Of a stretch of DNA of 64,000 nucleotides, positions 14,215 through 24,559 are shown in pieces. The translations under genes were made by a program, and so were the position numbers. The stretch is from Rhodonellum psychrophilum GCM71 = DSM 17998 (GTDB lineage: Bacteria > Bacteroidota > Bacteroidia > Cytophagales > Cyclobacteriaceae), in contig NZ_KB906683.1 of the NCBI RefSeq assembly GCF_000381545.1, positions 97,330 through 161,329 of the forward strand. Direction: 5' to 3'. How positions within the stretch are numbered: position 1 is the first letter of the stretch; every line of letters begins with the position of its first letter. The notes beneath the pieces are model-generated. The model had not been told where the DNA came from and did no database searches. It saw nothing but the letters and a program-made list of their open reading frames with translations.

Positions 14215-15585
14215 ATGAAAATAAATTCTCTCAAAATAAGCATCCTGTGTTTTTTGTATGCAGTCCTGGCACCCCTCCCTTCCCTGGCCCAGGAATTGGA
14301 TCCTGCACTGGAAATCCTTATTCAAAAGGGGCTGGAGAAAAGCCGCAGCATCAATATCAACCAGTTGAATGCCCAACAGGCACAGGTAGACCAAAATCTG
14401 GCAAAAGCCGTCTTTCTCCCAAAAATCACGCTCAACGGAAGCTACACCCGCCTGAATGATAACATCACTTTTGACGATGACACTCAAAATCTTCTGATAG
14501 CGACTCAAAAGCTTCTTATCAAAGAAGCGGCAGGTATCCCTTTTAACGCCTCCTTTCCCGCAAATATCCCCCTTCAGGAAGTGAATCACCTTCAGAATAA
14601 AAACATCCTCAAATCCTCCGTGGATGTTGACTGGGTTTTATTCAGCGGGTTTGAGGCGACCAATGCCATCAAAGCTGCAAGACATAAGGAGGCATCATTA
14701 AATTATGCGGGCATGGCTGAAAAAGACCGCATAGTTGTCAATATCATTGAAACCTATGACAAACTGGCTCTGGTAAATGCTTCAGAACAGGTTCTGGCGG
14801 CATCTGAAGATTATCTGCGCGACCAGGAATACTTCGTAAAAAAAGCCATCGAGAACGGGTTGGGAACCCCTATCCACCGCAAAAGAATAGAACTTGCCCA
14901 GCAGCAGCTGGCTGCCAGACAACTGGAATTCAGCCATAATAAAACCTTGCTTATAGAGGTTTTGCAGCAGCTTACCGGAGAAGAAAAAGAAATTTTACAG
15001 GCACTTGCTCCAAATCTTACCGCTTTGCCCTCCAATGAAATGGCTACTGAAAAGCGAAATGAGATTAAGGCTTTGGAGGAAGCGGAGCGAGCCACTGCTT
15101 ATAAGGCAAAAATGGACAGAAATCATACCGTCCCAAAAGTAGCCCTAAAGGGTCATTACGAATTCCGGGAAAATGACCTGTCACTTTTTGACCCGCGGTG
15201 GTATGCCGGTGTAGGCATTAAATGGACACTTTTTGACGGAGGCCAGTCCCGGCTAAAAAGCCAAAAATCTAAACTGGAAGGCGAAAAATACCGGGAACAA
15301 ATCCAGGAAGCCGAAGAACTTATAGCGCTGAGCATTGTAAAGGCAGAACTCTCTTACGAAGCTTCCCTTCAAAATTCGCGCATTGCACAAAAAGAGATCG
15401 AACTGGCCGAAGCCACCTTTGAATTGGTAAACAAGCAACATAAAAATGATTTGGCTTCCATCACCGAAGTACTGGATGCACTGAAAGACCTGGAAAGGGC
15501 AAATTTTCAGTTGCAGGAATCTTACTTCGGCCAGCGAAGAGCTGTCACAACCCTGCTGCATGCAAAAGGATTACTCAATTATTAA
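14215..15585 (+). CDS. TolC-family outer-membrane efflux protein
   Basis: 456 residues with a signal peptide (MKINSLKISILCFLYAVLAP...LAQ) and two OEP repeats rich in long helices: NINQLNAQQAQVDQNLAKAV with the conserved FLPKITLNGSYT, and a second WYAGVGIKWTLFDGG. It forms the outer-membrane channel of a tripartite exporter. It is first of three genes with tight spacing (18 bp to the adaptor, then 4 bp to the permease), under the Crp/Fnr-type site. The cargo is likely a drug or small toxic compound; this is inferred from gene order. Confidence 0.93.
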   Translation: MKINSLKISILCFLYAVLAPLPSLAQELDPALEILIQKGLEKSRSININQLNAQQAQVDQNLAKAVFLPKITLNGSYTRLNDNITFDDDTQNLLIATQKLLIKEAAGIPFNASFPANIPLQEVNHLQNKNILKSSVDVDWVLFSGFEATNAIKAARHKEASLNYAGMAEKDRIVVNIIETYDKLALVNASEQVLAASEDYLRDQEYFVKKAIENGLGTPIHRKRIELAQQQLAARQLEFSHNKTLLIEVLQQLTGEEKEILQALAPNLTALPSNEMATEKRNEIKALEEAERATAYKAKMDRNHTVPKVALKGHYEFRENDLSLFDPRWYAGVGIKWTLFDGGQSRLKSQKSKLEGEKYREQIQEAEELIALSIVKAELSYEASLQNSRIAQKEIELAEATFELVNKQHKNDLASITEVLDALKDLERANFQLQESYFGQRRAVTTLLHAKGLLNY

Positions 15586-15603
15586 AACCACTATCGGAAA
15601 AAA

Positions 15604-16563
15604 ATGAGAACAATAAAGATTGGAATTAGCCTTTTAAGCCTGTTGGTACTGGCTTCCTGTAGCAATGAACAGGCGATTACTCCTTACAGGGGAAAAGTAA
15701 AATTTGAAACCATTTCTGTGAGCAGTAAACTGCCCGGGCGCATCCATACGCTATATGTAGCTGAGGGAGATGAAGTACAAAAAGGGGACACTTTGGCGCT
15801 TCTGGACATTCCCGAAATCCAGGCAAAAATGATCCAGGCAGATGGAGCGATGAAAGCCGCCAAGGGGCAACTCGACATGGCCAATGTCGGTGCAACTGCA
15901 GAACAGCTCATACAAATAGAAGGAAAGCTGGATGCGGCAAAAGCGGAATTGCAATTTGCCGGAGAATCCTATTCACGGCTGGAGAATATGTACCGGGATT
16001 CCCTGGTGACCCGCCAGCAACTGGATGAGGTCAATATGAAACTTCAAATGGCCCGTGCCCAGGTGGCTGCCCTGGAAGCAGGACGCAAGGAGGCCGGCAA
16101 AAGTGTGAGAACCGAACAATTGGACCAGGCAAAGGGACAATTGGACCGCGCGCGGGGTGCCAGGGAAGAAGTGCTTGTGGCCTCGGGTGAAATGTACCTT
16201 ATCGCCCCTGCCAATATGACCATCGAAACCATCAGCCTTAAAGAAGGGGAATTGCTTGGTCCCGGATATGCGCTGTTCAATGGATACAAAAAGGACAGTC
16301 TCTATTTCAGGTTTACGGTAAATGAATCCAGAATCTATGGCTTCAAGGAAGGAAGTGAATTGGTGATGCTTAATCCCTATACCAAAGAGGAATACACCGG
16401 CAGGCTTGTGACCATAAAACAATTGCCGCAATATGCCGACATCACGAGTACAGCACCGCTTTATGATTTGTCAGAATCGGTATATGAACTCAAGGTGATC
16501 CCAACTTCCAATATCTCCGGAAGCACTTTCTATACCAACGCCACCATATTATTAAAAGAGTAA
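15604..16563 (+). CDS. HlyD-family periplasmic adaptor lipoprotein
   Basis: 319 residues with a lipoprotein signal (SLLSLLVLASCSNEQ). The half-lipoyl motif is present near the N-terminus (GRIHTLYVAEGDEVQKGDTLALLD), followed by an alpha-helical hairpin (about 75-190, QADGAMKAAKGQLDMANVG) and the second lipoyl half plus beta-barrel (MYLIAPANMTIETISLKEGE). It bridges the inner-membrane permease and the TolC channel. Anchored in the inner-membrane outer leaflet by lipid. Short helical hairpins like this are typical of YbhG/YhiI-type adaptors that pair with ABC-2 permeases. Confidence 0.93.
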   Translation: MRTIKIGISLLSLLVLASCSNEQAITPYRGKVKFETISVSSKLPGRIHTLYVAEGDEVQKGDTLALLDIPEIQAKMIQADGAMKAAKGQLDMANVGATAEQLIQIEGKLDAAKAELQFAGESYSRLENMYRDSLVTRQQLDEVNMKLQMARAQVAALEAGRKEAGKSVRTEQLDQAKGQLDRARGAREEVLVASGEMYLIAPANMTIETISLKEGELLGPGYALFNGYKKDSLYFRFTVNESRIYGFKEGSELVMLNPYTKEEYTGRLVTIKQLPQYADITSTAPLYDLSESVYELKVIPTSNISGSTFYTNATILLKE

Positions 16564-16567
16564 CCCG

Positions 16568-17731
16568 ATGAAAGAATTTTTGAATTTACTCAAAACAGAA
16601 TTTGCACGGATCTTTTCCAACAGTGTACTCTGCGCCATCTTTTTTGGGGCTCCGGTCCTGTATGGGGTGCTGTTTGGCTTTGTTTACCAGCAGGCCAAGG
16701 TGGTGAATTTACCCATTGTGATCATAGACCAGGACAACAGTCCCTTGACAGACAGGATCATTGATGCTTTTGAAGACAGTGAAGGGCTGCTTGTGAAAGA
16801 CCGCCGGTATAATCCAGGAAATATCATGGAAGAAATGCCCGTAGAACAGTATGCCGCTGTGGTGACCTTCCCTACTGGTTTTGAGGCCGATATACTGCAA
16901 AAAAGACATCCTGAAGTGAGGGTAGACCTCAACATGGCCAATATTTTGAATGCCAACACTGCCAGCAAAAACATCCAACAGGTATTGATGACCCTCAATG
17001 CAGGGATAGAGATTGAAGGCCTTAAGAAACAGGGTTTACCGCCAGCTGTAGCCATGGCCTCGTACGAGAGTTTTAAGGTCAATTTCAATAAACTTTACAA
17101 TTCGACCGGAAACTACCTTGATTTTATGTTGCCAGGTTTGTTGGGCGCCATCATGCAGCAAGTGATTTTTCTGGCGATGGCGCTCGTATTTGCCCGGGAT
17201 TTTGAAGACGGGTATTTTGGGGAACTGGTCAAAAAAGGAAAATCTTCGGTTTATCTAATCGCTTTAAAGACGACTCCCTTTGTATTGTTCTTGCCTGTGA
17301 TGTGGTTGATAATGAGCCGGCTATTTGTGTTTTTTAATGTACAGGCCAATATTTTCAACTTACCCATGCTGGTTTTGGTCAGCCTCTTAAGTCTCGCTTC
17401 CATAGGCGTGGGCATGTTGTTCTCGATCGCCATTCCCAATCAGTTAAAGGCAACAGAACTTTTAATGGTGATGTCTACTCCTGCATTTGTCCTTAGCGGG
17501 TTTACCTGGCCAAGCCTTGCCATCCCATCATTTATCAATGGGATCGCCCAAACAATACCAGTAACGCATTTTCTTTCCGCCTTCAGAAAGGTGGCCTATT
17601 ATGGAGGAAGTTTTGCCGATATTCTTCCGGAAATAAAAATGCTGTTGGTCATCATCGCAATAACCTTCACTGTAATGGCACTGATACTGCAAATTAAAAT
17701 CAACAGAACCAGAAGACGGTCACTGGCTTGA
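16568..17731 (+). CDS. ABC-2 type exporter permease
   Basis: 387 residues with the topology of YhhJ/YbhR-like ABC-2 permeases: one N-terminal transmembrane helix (VLCAIFFGAPVLYGVLFGFV), a large periplasmic domain (about 40-185; IVIIDQDNSPLTDRIIDAF is typical), then five more helices from about 185 on. It starts 4 bp after the adaptor gene. No ABC ATPase gene lies in the operon and no second permease follows, although related loci often have one or both; the ATPase must be encoded elsewhere or the operon has lost a gene at its 3' side, where a dispersed repeat now sits. Confidence 0.92.
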   Translation: MKEFLNLLKTEFARIFSNSVLCAIFFGAPVLYGVLFGFVYQQAKVVNLPIVIIDQDNSPLTDRIIDAFEDSEGLLVKDRRYNPGNIMEEMPVEQYAAVVTFPTGFEADILQKRHPEVRVDLNMANILNANTASKNIQQVLMTLNAGIEIEGLKKQGLPPAVAMASYESFKVNFNKLYNSTGNYLDFMLPGLLGAIMQQVIFLAMALVFARDFEDGYFGELVKKGKSSVYLIALKTTPFVLFLPVMWLIMSRLFVFFNVQANIFNLPMLVLVSLLSLASIGVGMLFSIAIPNQLKATELLMVMSTPAFVLSGFTWPSLAIPSFINGIAQTIPVTHFLSAFRKVAYYGGSFADILPEIKMLLVIIAITFTVMALILQIKINRTRRRSLA

Positions 17732-17840
17732 TGGGTGTCACCGCGATCTGTTGTGTCCACCACACTGAAGGATCCACGATTTCACAATGGAAAGCGAACC
17801 TTAAACCCGAATTCTAAGACATCGAAAAAGTAACGTAAAG

Positions 17841-17864
17841 CATCTAACTTGATTAAGTTAGATG
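17841..17864. repeat. Perfect hairpin after the efflux operon
   Basis: CATCTAACTT and AAGTTAGATG form a 10-bp stem around GATT. There is no T run on either strand, so it is not a classical terminator. It abuts the right-hand end of repeat copy B. Confidence 0.6.
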
Positions 17865-18029
17865 GAAATATGCATTAGGTTTCCATATGAGATCGAAACT
17901 GCAGTAAAATCAGCCTATTGGGAGAATAATTTTTGACACCAATGGGGCGAAATCAAAAATAGTCAACAGGCAATCGATTGTCAGTCAATTACAATATTGA
18001 GCTGCGTCCGAAATGCATCAAACGGGTTT
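17864..18029 (-). repeat. Copy B of the ~170 bp dispersed repeat, inverted
   Basis: Read on the minus strand it starts AAACCCGTTTGATGCATTTC and contains CTCAATATTGTAATTGACTG, GTTGACTATTTTTGATTTCG, AATTATTCTCCCAATAGGCT and GATTTTACTGCAGTTTCGAT, ending with TAATGCATATTTCC. It aligns end to end with copies A and C. Its left end overlaps the TAA stop codon of the propeller kinase gene. Confidence 0.8.
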
Positions 18030-21000
18030 AAGCGGGTAATTGAATGATAAATTTCGTTCCTTTCCCAACTTCACTTCTCACCTTCAACTCCCCTCCGTGC
18101 GCTTTGATGATATCATTGGTGATACTCAGACCAAGTCCTGTGCCTTCAGTCCCTTTTTTTGTGGTAAAGAAAGGTTGTAGGATTTTGTCCTTGATCTCAT
18201 CGGGAATACCGGGACCGTTGTCTTCAAAGGATATCAGGATTTTCCTGTTTTCAAGTCCGGTTCGAACAGCTAATTTTGGCACATAGATTTCATCAAGCAC
18301 TGCTCCATCATCGTACTTGGTACTTCGTACATCGTCCCTTTTGAATTTCTCCTTCATCGCATCAAAAGCATTGTTACAAAGGTTGATCACCACCCTGGTA
18401 AAATCCTCCTTGATCAGCAAGACTCGGGTGATTTTAGGGTCAAAATCCAAGGCTATGTCGACATAAATCGGGTTCTTTCCTGCCCGCATTCCATGATAGC
18501 TCAGATTGGTGTATTCCTTGACCAGGGCATTCAGGTCTGTGGGTTCTTTTTTTCCCGAACCTCCCCGGGAATGCTGCAGCATGGAGGTCACGATGCCATT
18601 GGCCCGGGATCCGTGTTCATGGATTTTCTGGAGGTTGGACTTGATATCCTCCATTATTTCATCCACCAAAGTCTCGTCTCTAGCTTCCGGACACTTACTT
18701 CTTTCTTCTTTCGCCTCTTCGATCAATTCTATGCTGACTTCCGAGAAGTTATTGACAAAATTCAGTGGGTTCTTGATCTCGTGGGCGATACCGGCTGTAA
18801 GCTGTCCAAGGGAAGCGAGTTTTTCTTGCTGGACGAGTTGGGCTTGGGTTTTTTGTAACTCCATATAGGCCTTTTCGATTTCCTTGGCCTGCTCCAGTTC
18901 CTTTTGTTGGATCCGATCCCTTTCTCTGCGGATGGTTTTACTTTTTTGAAATACATGTACCCTTTTGATGCCCACCAAAAGAATGGCACAATATATCAGA
19001 TAAGCCCACCAGGTTCTGTGCCCAGGGGGAAGAACAGAAAATCGATATACAGCTTCCTCCGACCACTCTTTTCCGGCGGATTCGGCCGGTCCCGTGTATC
19101 TTGCGATTACCTTAAACACATAATCCCCTTCCCTGATATTGCCAAAAGTAGCGCTGCTGTTTTTGGTTACAGGACTCCAGCTTTTTTTGTACCCTTCTAG
19201 AATATACCTGTACTCCATCAAATTGGGTCTTACCAATTCATCTGTTCCAAAATCTATGGTAATCTGATTTTGGGAGTAGGGCAACTTTAGTTTTTCAGGG
19301 AAAGTTTCAAATCTTTTGATTTCTGAGAATTGTATTTTAGAAAATTCGTTTAGTTGTGATTTTCTTTCTTCAGCACTGAGTACCCTACCAAAGACCCTCA
19401 CTTCGTCTGTGATATACGCCAAGGTTTTCAAACTATCAACAGTCTCTTCTTCATCAAAGCTTCTTTGAAGGGAAATCCAACTGATGGGTTTTTCATAAAG
19501 GCTGATGTTTTTGATTTTTATGGAGGGCTTTTTTATCTTCTTTTTCAACGCTGGGTAGTTAAATTTCACCAAGCCTGTTTTGTCACTCCCATTTCCTGCC
19601 CATAGATTTCCTTGGCTGTCAAGGTAGATGCCCTTGTTTACATCTTTGACCGGATAGCCATTTGCTGTATTGTAGTATTCCAAACTCCCTCTCATCTCCT
19701 CAAAGGGAAGGGCAGCGACCTGCCCGGGAACAACAGTAAATCCTCGGTTGGTCCCAATAAAAATGTTCCCAACTTCATCTTCCAAAAGATCATAAACGGT
19801 ATCATCCACCAATCCCTCTCTTTTGGTGAAGGTGCTGAATGATTGACCATCGAACCTGGAAACACCTCCTCCTTGGGTCGCAAACCATAGATTCCCCACT
19901 TTGTCTTCCAGAATACTCCAGACGATGTTGTTGGACAATCCTTGCGCAGTGGTGAAATTGGTGAAGGATTTCCCATCAAATTTGGAAACCCCTCCTCCAC
20001 CAGTGCCGACCCATAGATTTCCTTTCCTGTCTTCAAGAATGCTATAAACAGCATTGCTGGCCAAGCCTTGGTCCGTGGTGAATGCCGTGAAGCCTGCCTG
20101 CTCCACAGGCAGGATATTCCAATCAAATTTTATCAAACCGGCCCCATCAGTCCCTAGCCAGAGGTTGCCAAATCGGTCTTCTTTGATTGCATAAATGATG
20201 TCGTTTTTCAAGCCATTTTTGGAGTTGAAAGTCGTAAAACTTGCGCGTTTACCAGCATCAGGGCTTTCTTTGTAAAGCGCGATACCTCCTCCACCAGTCC
20301 CAAACCAAAGTTGACCCTTTTTGTCTTTGACGCCACTGATGACAAGTGGATGTGGAAATCCCTGTTCAGTAGTGAAATTTGTAAATGATTTGCCATCGTA
20401 TTTTGACACGCCACCCCCATCTGTGCCAAACCATAAGTTGCCATTGTTGTCCTCTATAATGCCATATACACTGTTTTTGGCAAGTCCAAGATCAACCGTG
20501 AAATTGGTAAATGCAGCACCCTTGTACAGCGCAAGCCCTCCTCCCGCAGTTCCAAACCAGGGATTTCCTGCCCCATCAATTGAAATGCTGTACACCACAT
20601 TGATGGGCAATCCTTGCGCAGTGGTATAATTTATGAATTTTTTCCCGTCAAATTTTGAAACCCCAGCCCCATCGGTCGCAAACCACAAATTCCCACGAAG
20701 GTCTTCTTCAATATCCCAAACATCATCATGCCCAAGTCCATCAGCTGTGTTGAAGTTGGTGAAAGTCCCCTTTCCTGTTAAATCAGCACTCTCCTGATAC
20801 TTGGATACACCACCGCCTTTGGTTCCAAACCATAGATTACCGGCCTTATCCTTGGTGATACAATTGATAGCATTCCCGGCCAAACCGTCTTCAGTGTTGA
20901 AATTCATAAAGGCTTTTCCATCAAACCTTGAGATGCCATTATTCCCTGTTCCAAACCAGATAAACCCATTGCTGTCCTCTGCAATTTTTATAATGGAATT

Positions 21001-21888
21001 GCCCGGCAAACCATTTTCCTGATTGTAACTCGTAAAATGCTCGCCATCAAATTTTGAAGCACCCCCATCTCCTGCTGCTATCCAGATATTTCCATTTCGG
21101 TCCGTGGTCAGCCCGTAGACAACATCATTTGCCAGCCCATGGTCCTTGGTTTTATTTGTAAAAGAATGACCATCATATATCGACACCCCTCCTCCATCGG
21201 TTCCAATCCAAAGATTACCAGCAGCATCCTCGGTGAGACAGTGCACCAAATTGTTGGAAAGCCCATGGGCAGTTGTAAAGTTGGTGAAGGAAACACCGTC
21301 AAATTTTGAAATCCCTCCTCCCCAAGTGCCAAACCATAAATTCCCAAATCTGTCCAACAAGGAAGAGGTAATATTGTCCAAGCCCAAACCATCATCAGTT
21401 GTAAATGTGGTGAAATGGGAAATCCCACCATCACCCAGATAATAAAGATTCCCTTCTGGATCTAAAATGGCTTCCCCCTTTTCATTCTTTAGAAAAGGCC
21501 TTTGAAGTGTTTGCGGAAATGAAATGGTCCGGGTTTGGTTTTCATCGTCTATATAGGTGTATTCCTCTTGCTGATTTTGAGGCACAAGCCTATTCTTTGG
21601 TTGGGAAAAATCTTTTAGCCAAGTCTTATGGGCTTGTAGTGAATCTGTCAGGCTGTCCAAAAAAGTGATTTTTGGTAAGGAAACACTGATTTGGTGATCA
21701 TGATTTTGATTCCGATCATCAGCTTTTTTATCAATTTCCTGACATGCCCCCAAAAAAATCAGAAAGCTGATGAAGCCCAAAGTTGAATGATTAAATTTAT
21801 TTACATCAACCTTGGTCGGAAAACCAATTGCTTTTTTTTCAGCAAGCATTTCTTTCAAGTTGAATCCCATATTGACATTTTTCAGCAT
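18028..21888 (-). CDS. Giant propeller-sensor histidine kinase (Reg_prop, Y_Y_Y)
   Basis: 1,286 residues. A hydrophobic segment ending in a lipobox (FLIFLGAC) near residue 50 suggests lipoprotein-type export. Residues about 135-770 hold a long run of two-component-regulator propeller repeats of the form 'GNLWFGTxGGGVSKFDGxxFTNF', enough for two seven-bladed propellers. A Y_Y_Y domain follows (about 885-950), then a transmembrane helix (about 956-976), a coiled coil, HisKA with H1036 (GIAHEIKNPLNFVNNF) and HATPase (NNAFDAM, EDNGPGIPDEI, GTGLGLSI). No receiver or DNA-binding domain is attached, so a separate regulator is needed. Such sensors commonly respond to sugars in the periplasm. The start is uncertain: Met7 and Met14 are alternatives with a shorter leader. 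Confidence 0.93.
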   Translation of the reverse strand: MLKNVNMGFNLKEMLAEKKAIGFPTKVDVNKFNHSTLGFISFLIFLGACQEIDKKADDRNQNHDHQISVSLPKITFLDSLTDSLQAHKTWLKDFSQPKNRLVPQNQQEEYTYIDDENQTRTISFPQTLQRPFLKNEKGEAILDPEGNLYYLGDGGISHFTTFTTDDGLGLDNITSSLLDRFGNLWFGTWGGGISKFDGVSFTNFTTAHGLSNNLVHCLTEDAAGNLWIGTDGGGVSIYDGHSFTNKTKDHGLANDVVYGLTTDRNGNIWIAAGDGGASKFDGEHFTSYNQENGLPGNSIIKIAEDSNGFIWFGTGNNGISRFDGKAFMNFNTEDGLAGNAINCITKDKAGNLWFGTKGGGVSKYQESADLTGKGTFTNFNTADGLGHDDVWDIEEDLRGNLWFATDGAGVSKFDGKKFINYTTAQGLPINVVYSISIDGAGNPWFGTAGGGLALYKGAAFTNFTVDLGLAKNSVYGIIEDNNGNLWFGTDGGGVSKYDGKSFTNFTTEQGFPHPLVISGVKDKKGQLWFGTGGGGIALYKESPDAGKRASFTTFNSKNGLKNDIIYAIKEDRFGNLWLGTDGAGLIKFDWNILPVEQAGFTAFTTDQGLASNAVYSILEDRKGNLWVGTGGGGVSKFDGKSFTNFTTAQGLSNNIVWSILEDKVGNLWFATQGGGVSRFDGQSFSTFTKREGLVDDTVYDLLEDEVGNIFIGTNRGFTVVPGQVAALPFEEMRGSLEYYNTANGYPVKDVNKGIYLDSQGNLWAGNGSDKTGLVKFNYPALKKKIKKPSIKIKNISLYEKPISWISLQRSFDEEETVDSLKTLAYITDEVRVFGRVLSAEERKSQLNEFSKIQFSEIKRFETFPEKLKLPYSQNQITIDFGTDELVRPNLMEYRYILEGYKKSWSPVTKNSSATFGNIREGDYVFKVIARYTGPAESAGKEWSEEAVYRFSVLPPGHRTWWAYLIYCAILLVGIKRVHVFQKSKTIRRERDRIQQKELEQAKEIEKAYMELQKTQAQLVQQEKLASLGQLTAGIAHEIKNPLNFVNNFSEVSIELIEEAKEERSKCPEARDETLVDEIMEDIKSNLQKIHEHGSRANGIVTSMLQHSRGGSGKKEPTDLNALVKEYTNLSYHGMRAGKNPIYVDIALDFDPKITRVLLIKEDFTRVVINLCNNAFDAMKEKFKRDDVRSTKYDDGAVLDEIYVPKLAVRTGLENRKILISFEDNGPGIPDEIKDKILQPFFTTKKGTEGTGLGLSITNDIIKAHGGELKVRSEVGKGTKFIIQLPA

Positions 21889-21992
21889 TTTTATGCCAAG
21901 GCTCAGCGGATTTGATTGGTAAATTCAAACAGAAATCTTTTCTAATTCTCAGCTGTCCCGTTGAAAACATCTGACTGAGCAAGTTTTTTTGA

Positions 21993-22424
21993 TCAATTCC
22001 TAATGATGATTCTTGGAGGAGATTGACCACGGGCATAAGTCATGGATTCATGAATAAAAACGGTGTAGGCAAAAGTGCCTTTGGGACTGTCTGCCGAAAC
22101 TGCCATCACCAAGGGATTGCCGTCTCTTACTTCCCTGGTTTCTTGGCCAAAAATACGCATATCGGGAAATGCAAAAGAGGCATCGGAGCCTTCGACCACC
22201 CAGCGGATTCGATCCCCTCTCCTCAAAGTGACATCACTCCTCGATTCATCATTTTCCAGGACAACTCGCCATTCATTTCCTATGATTTTGACGACAACTC
22301 TATATTCCACTCTCCCCTGTTCGGGATCAGTCTGAATCGGGTCACTGAAGCTTTGATGGTCTTGGCCTGAAAAAAAGAGTAGCGGGCTTAATAAGACGAA
22401 AATCAATAGTTTTTTGAAGTACAT
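21993..22424 (-). CDS. Small secreted protein, cupredoxin-like fold suspected
   Basis: 143 residues with a signal peptide (MYFKKLLIFVLLSPLLFFSG). The mature part (VTLRRGDRIRWVVEGSDASF, then YTVFIHESMTYARGQSPPRI) resembles cupredoxin-like beta-sandwich proteins in layout, with 'GDRIRW' at the strand after the first hairpin, but I see no Cys-His-Met copper ligand set. It ends 104 bp upstream of the propeller kinase on the same strand and could be co-transcribed with it. Function unknown. Confidence 0.7.
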   Translation of the reverse strand: MYFKKLLIFVLLSPLLFFSGQDHQSFSDPIQTDPEQGRVEYRVVVKIIGNEWRVVLENDESRSDVTLRRGDRIRWVVEGSDASFAFPDMRIFGQETREVRDGNPLVMAVSADSPKGTFAYTVFIHESMTYARGQSPPRIIIRN

Positions 22425-22649
22425 AATTTGTGTATTTAGGTTAGTCTAGCTTTTTTTATTTCTAAGAAACAATCCAATTTGACAGCAGCGATTTCAATGA
22501 TCCTAATAAATATAATCAATCCTCTCATTTCAATATAGGTATTTTGTAATTTAAATTGGTAGAAATGCAATTGACACAAGCACACCGTTCAACAAGTTTT
22601 TTCTGATTTTCATCTGCTATGTTGGTTTGCTGAATCATTTTCATCCTTC

Positions 22650-22818
22650 AACCCATTTTATGCATTACGAACTCAGTTCAATATCTTAATTTACTGATAA
22701 TCAATTAGGTACTGACTATTTTTGACTTCACCCTACGGGTGTAAGGAATTATTCTCCCGATAGTCTGATTTTCTTTCAGTTTCAATCCCATTTGGAAACT
22801 TATTGCATATTTCGGGTT
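22650..22818 (+). repeat. Copy A of the ~170 bp dispersed repeat
   Basis: Left end AACCCATTTTATGCATT (22650-22666); right end ATTGCATATTTCGGGTT (22802-22818). The two ends are imperfect inverted repeats of one another (AACCC-N3-TATGCATT type). The interior carries TACTGACTATTTTTGACTTC and AATTATTCTCCCGATAGTCT, shared with copies B and C. No coding capacity. Confidence 0.8.
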
Positions 22819-22845
22819 CAATTGGGATTCCGCTTAATAATTCCC

Positions 22846-22976
22846 CACCCATCCATATTTACAAGGTCATGGACAATAGTCCACCGGAAGCCCCTGCCCT
22901 CGGCCCCTTTTTTGGGGGTGAAGAATGGCTGCATGATTTTTATCCTTGAATTCACAGGAATTACCGGGACCCAATT
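22846..22976 (-). pseudogene. Fragment of a histidine-kinase ATPase domain
   Basis: On the minus strand a frame reads NWVPVIPVNSRIKIMQPFF then TPKKGAEGRGFRWTIVHDLV and NMDG. This is plainly the end of a HATPase domain (family form NGPGIPxxIKxKIMQPFFTT, KKGxEGTGLGLSIVHDLV), with the G-boxes mutated and no upstream or downstream remainder. It closely resembles the same part of the kinase at 18028-21888, so it may be the fossil of a paralogue. It lies 28 bp from repeat copy A. Confidence 0.75.
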
Positions 22977-23119
22977 GCTTTTTAGATTTTGGTCAATTTA
23001 AAAAATTGGAGATTTATTGAAACCTGAATAGGATGAACATAGGTTTTTATTGTCCCAAAGCAACTGAAAATTTACCCGGGTCAATCTCCAGGTAAGGCTT
23101 CGGAGGTCCAAGTCTGAAG

Positions 23120-23153
23120 ACTTGAACCAACATTTGACTTGAACCAACATTTG
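23120..23153. repeat. Tandem duplication of a 17-bp unit
   Basis: ACTTGAACCAACATTTG occurs twice head to tail (23120-23136 and 23137-23153). A small hairpin AAGTC-TGAA-GACTT (about 23110-23123) precedes it. It lies 110 bp upstream of the esterase start; it could be simple slippage. Confidence 0.7.
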
Positions 23154-23261
23154 ACTTGGGACATCACCTTACTGTACCATCAGACAACCATCATTCGATC
23201 GATTTTTAGGTTTTCATTTTCCTTTTTTCTATTTTCACACTTTGAGACAATAGAAAAATAA

Positions 23262-24461
<1,200 letters not shown>

Positions 24462-24484
24462 TGGCTGGATGAAAGCCTTTGATA

Positions 24485-24531
24485 AAAATAGCAAAAAGCG
24501 CAATCCTTCGGGGTTGTGCTTTTTGCTTTTC
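24485..24531. terminator. Terminator after the esterase gene
   Basis: AGCAAAAAGCGCAATCC (24490-24506) pairs with GGGTTGTGCTTTTTGCT (24511-24527) around a TTCG tetraloop, then TTT. A runs on the other side make it potentially bidirectional, serving the DUF4230 gene on the minus strand too. Confidence 0.88.
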
Positions 24532-24559
24532 AGGCCAATCGCCACTTATCCGCCGTTGG

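Noticed and set aside
19800..21450. Regularly spaced similar DNA segments that could suggest a CRISPR or satellite repeat
   Set aside because: They follow the propeller repeats of the kinase in frame, with diverged third positions; this is protein-level repetition.
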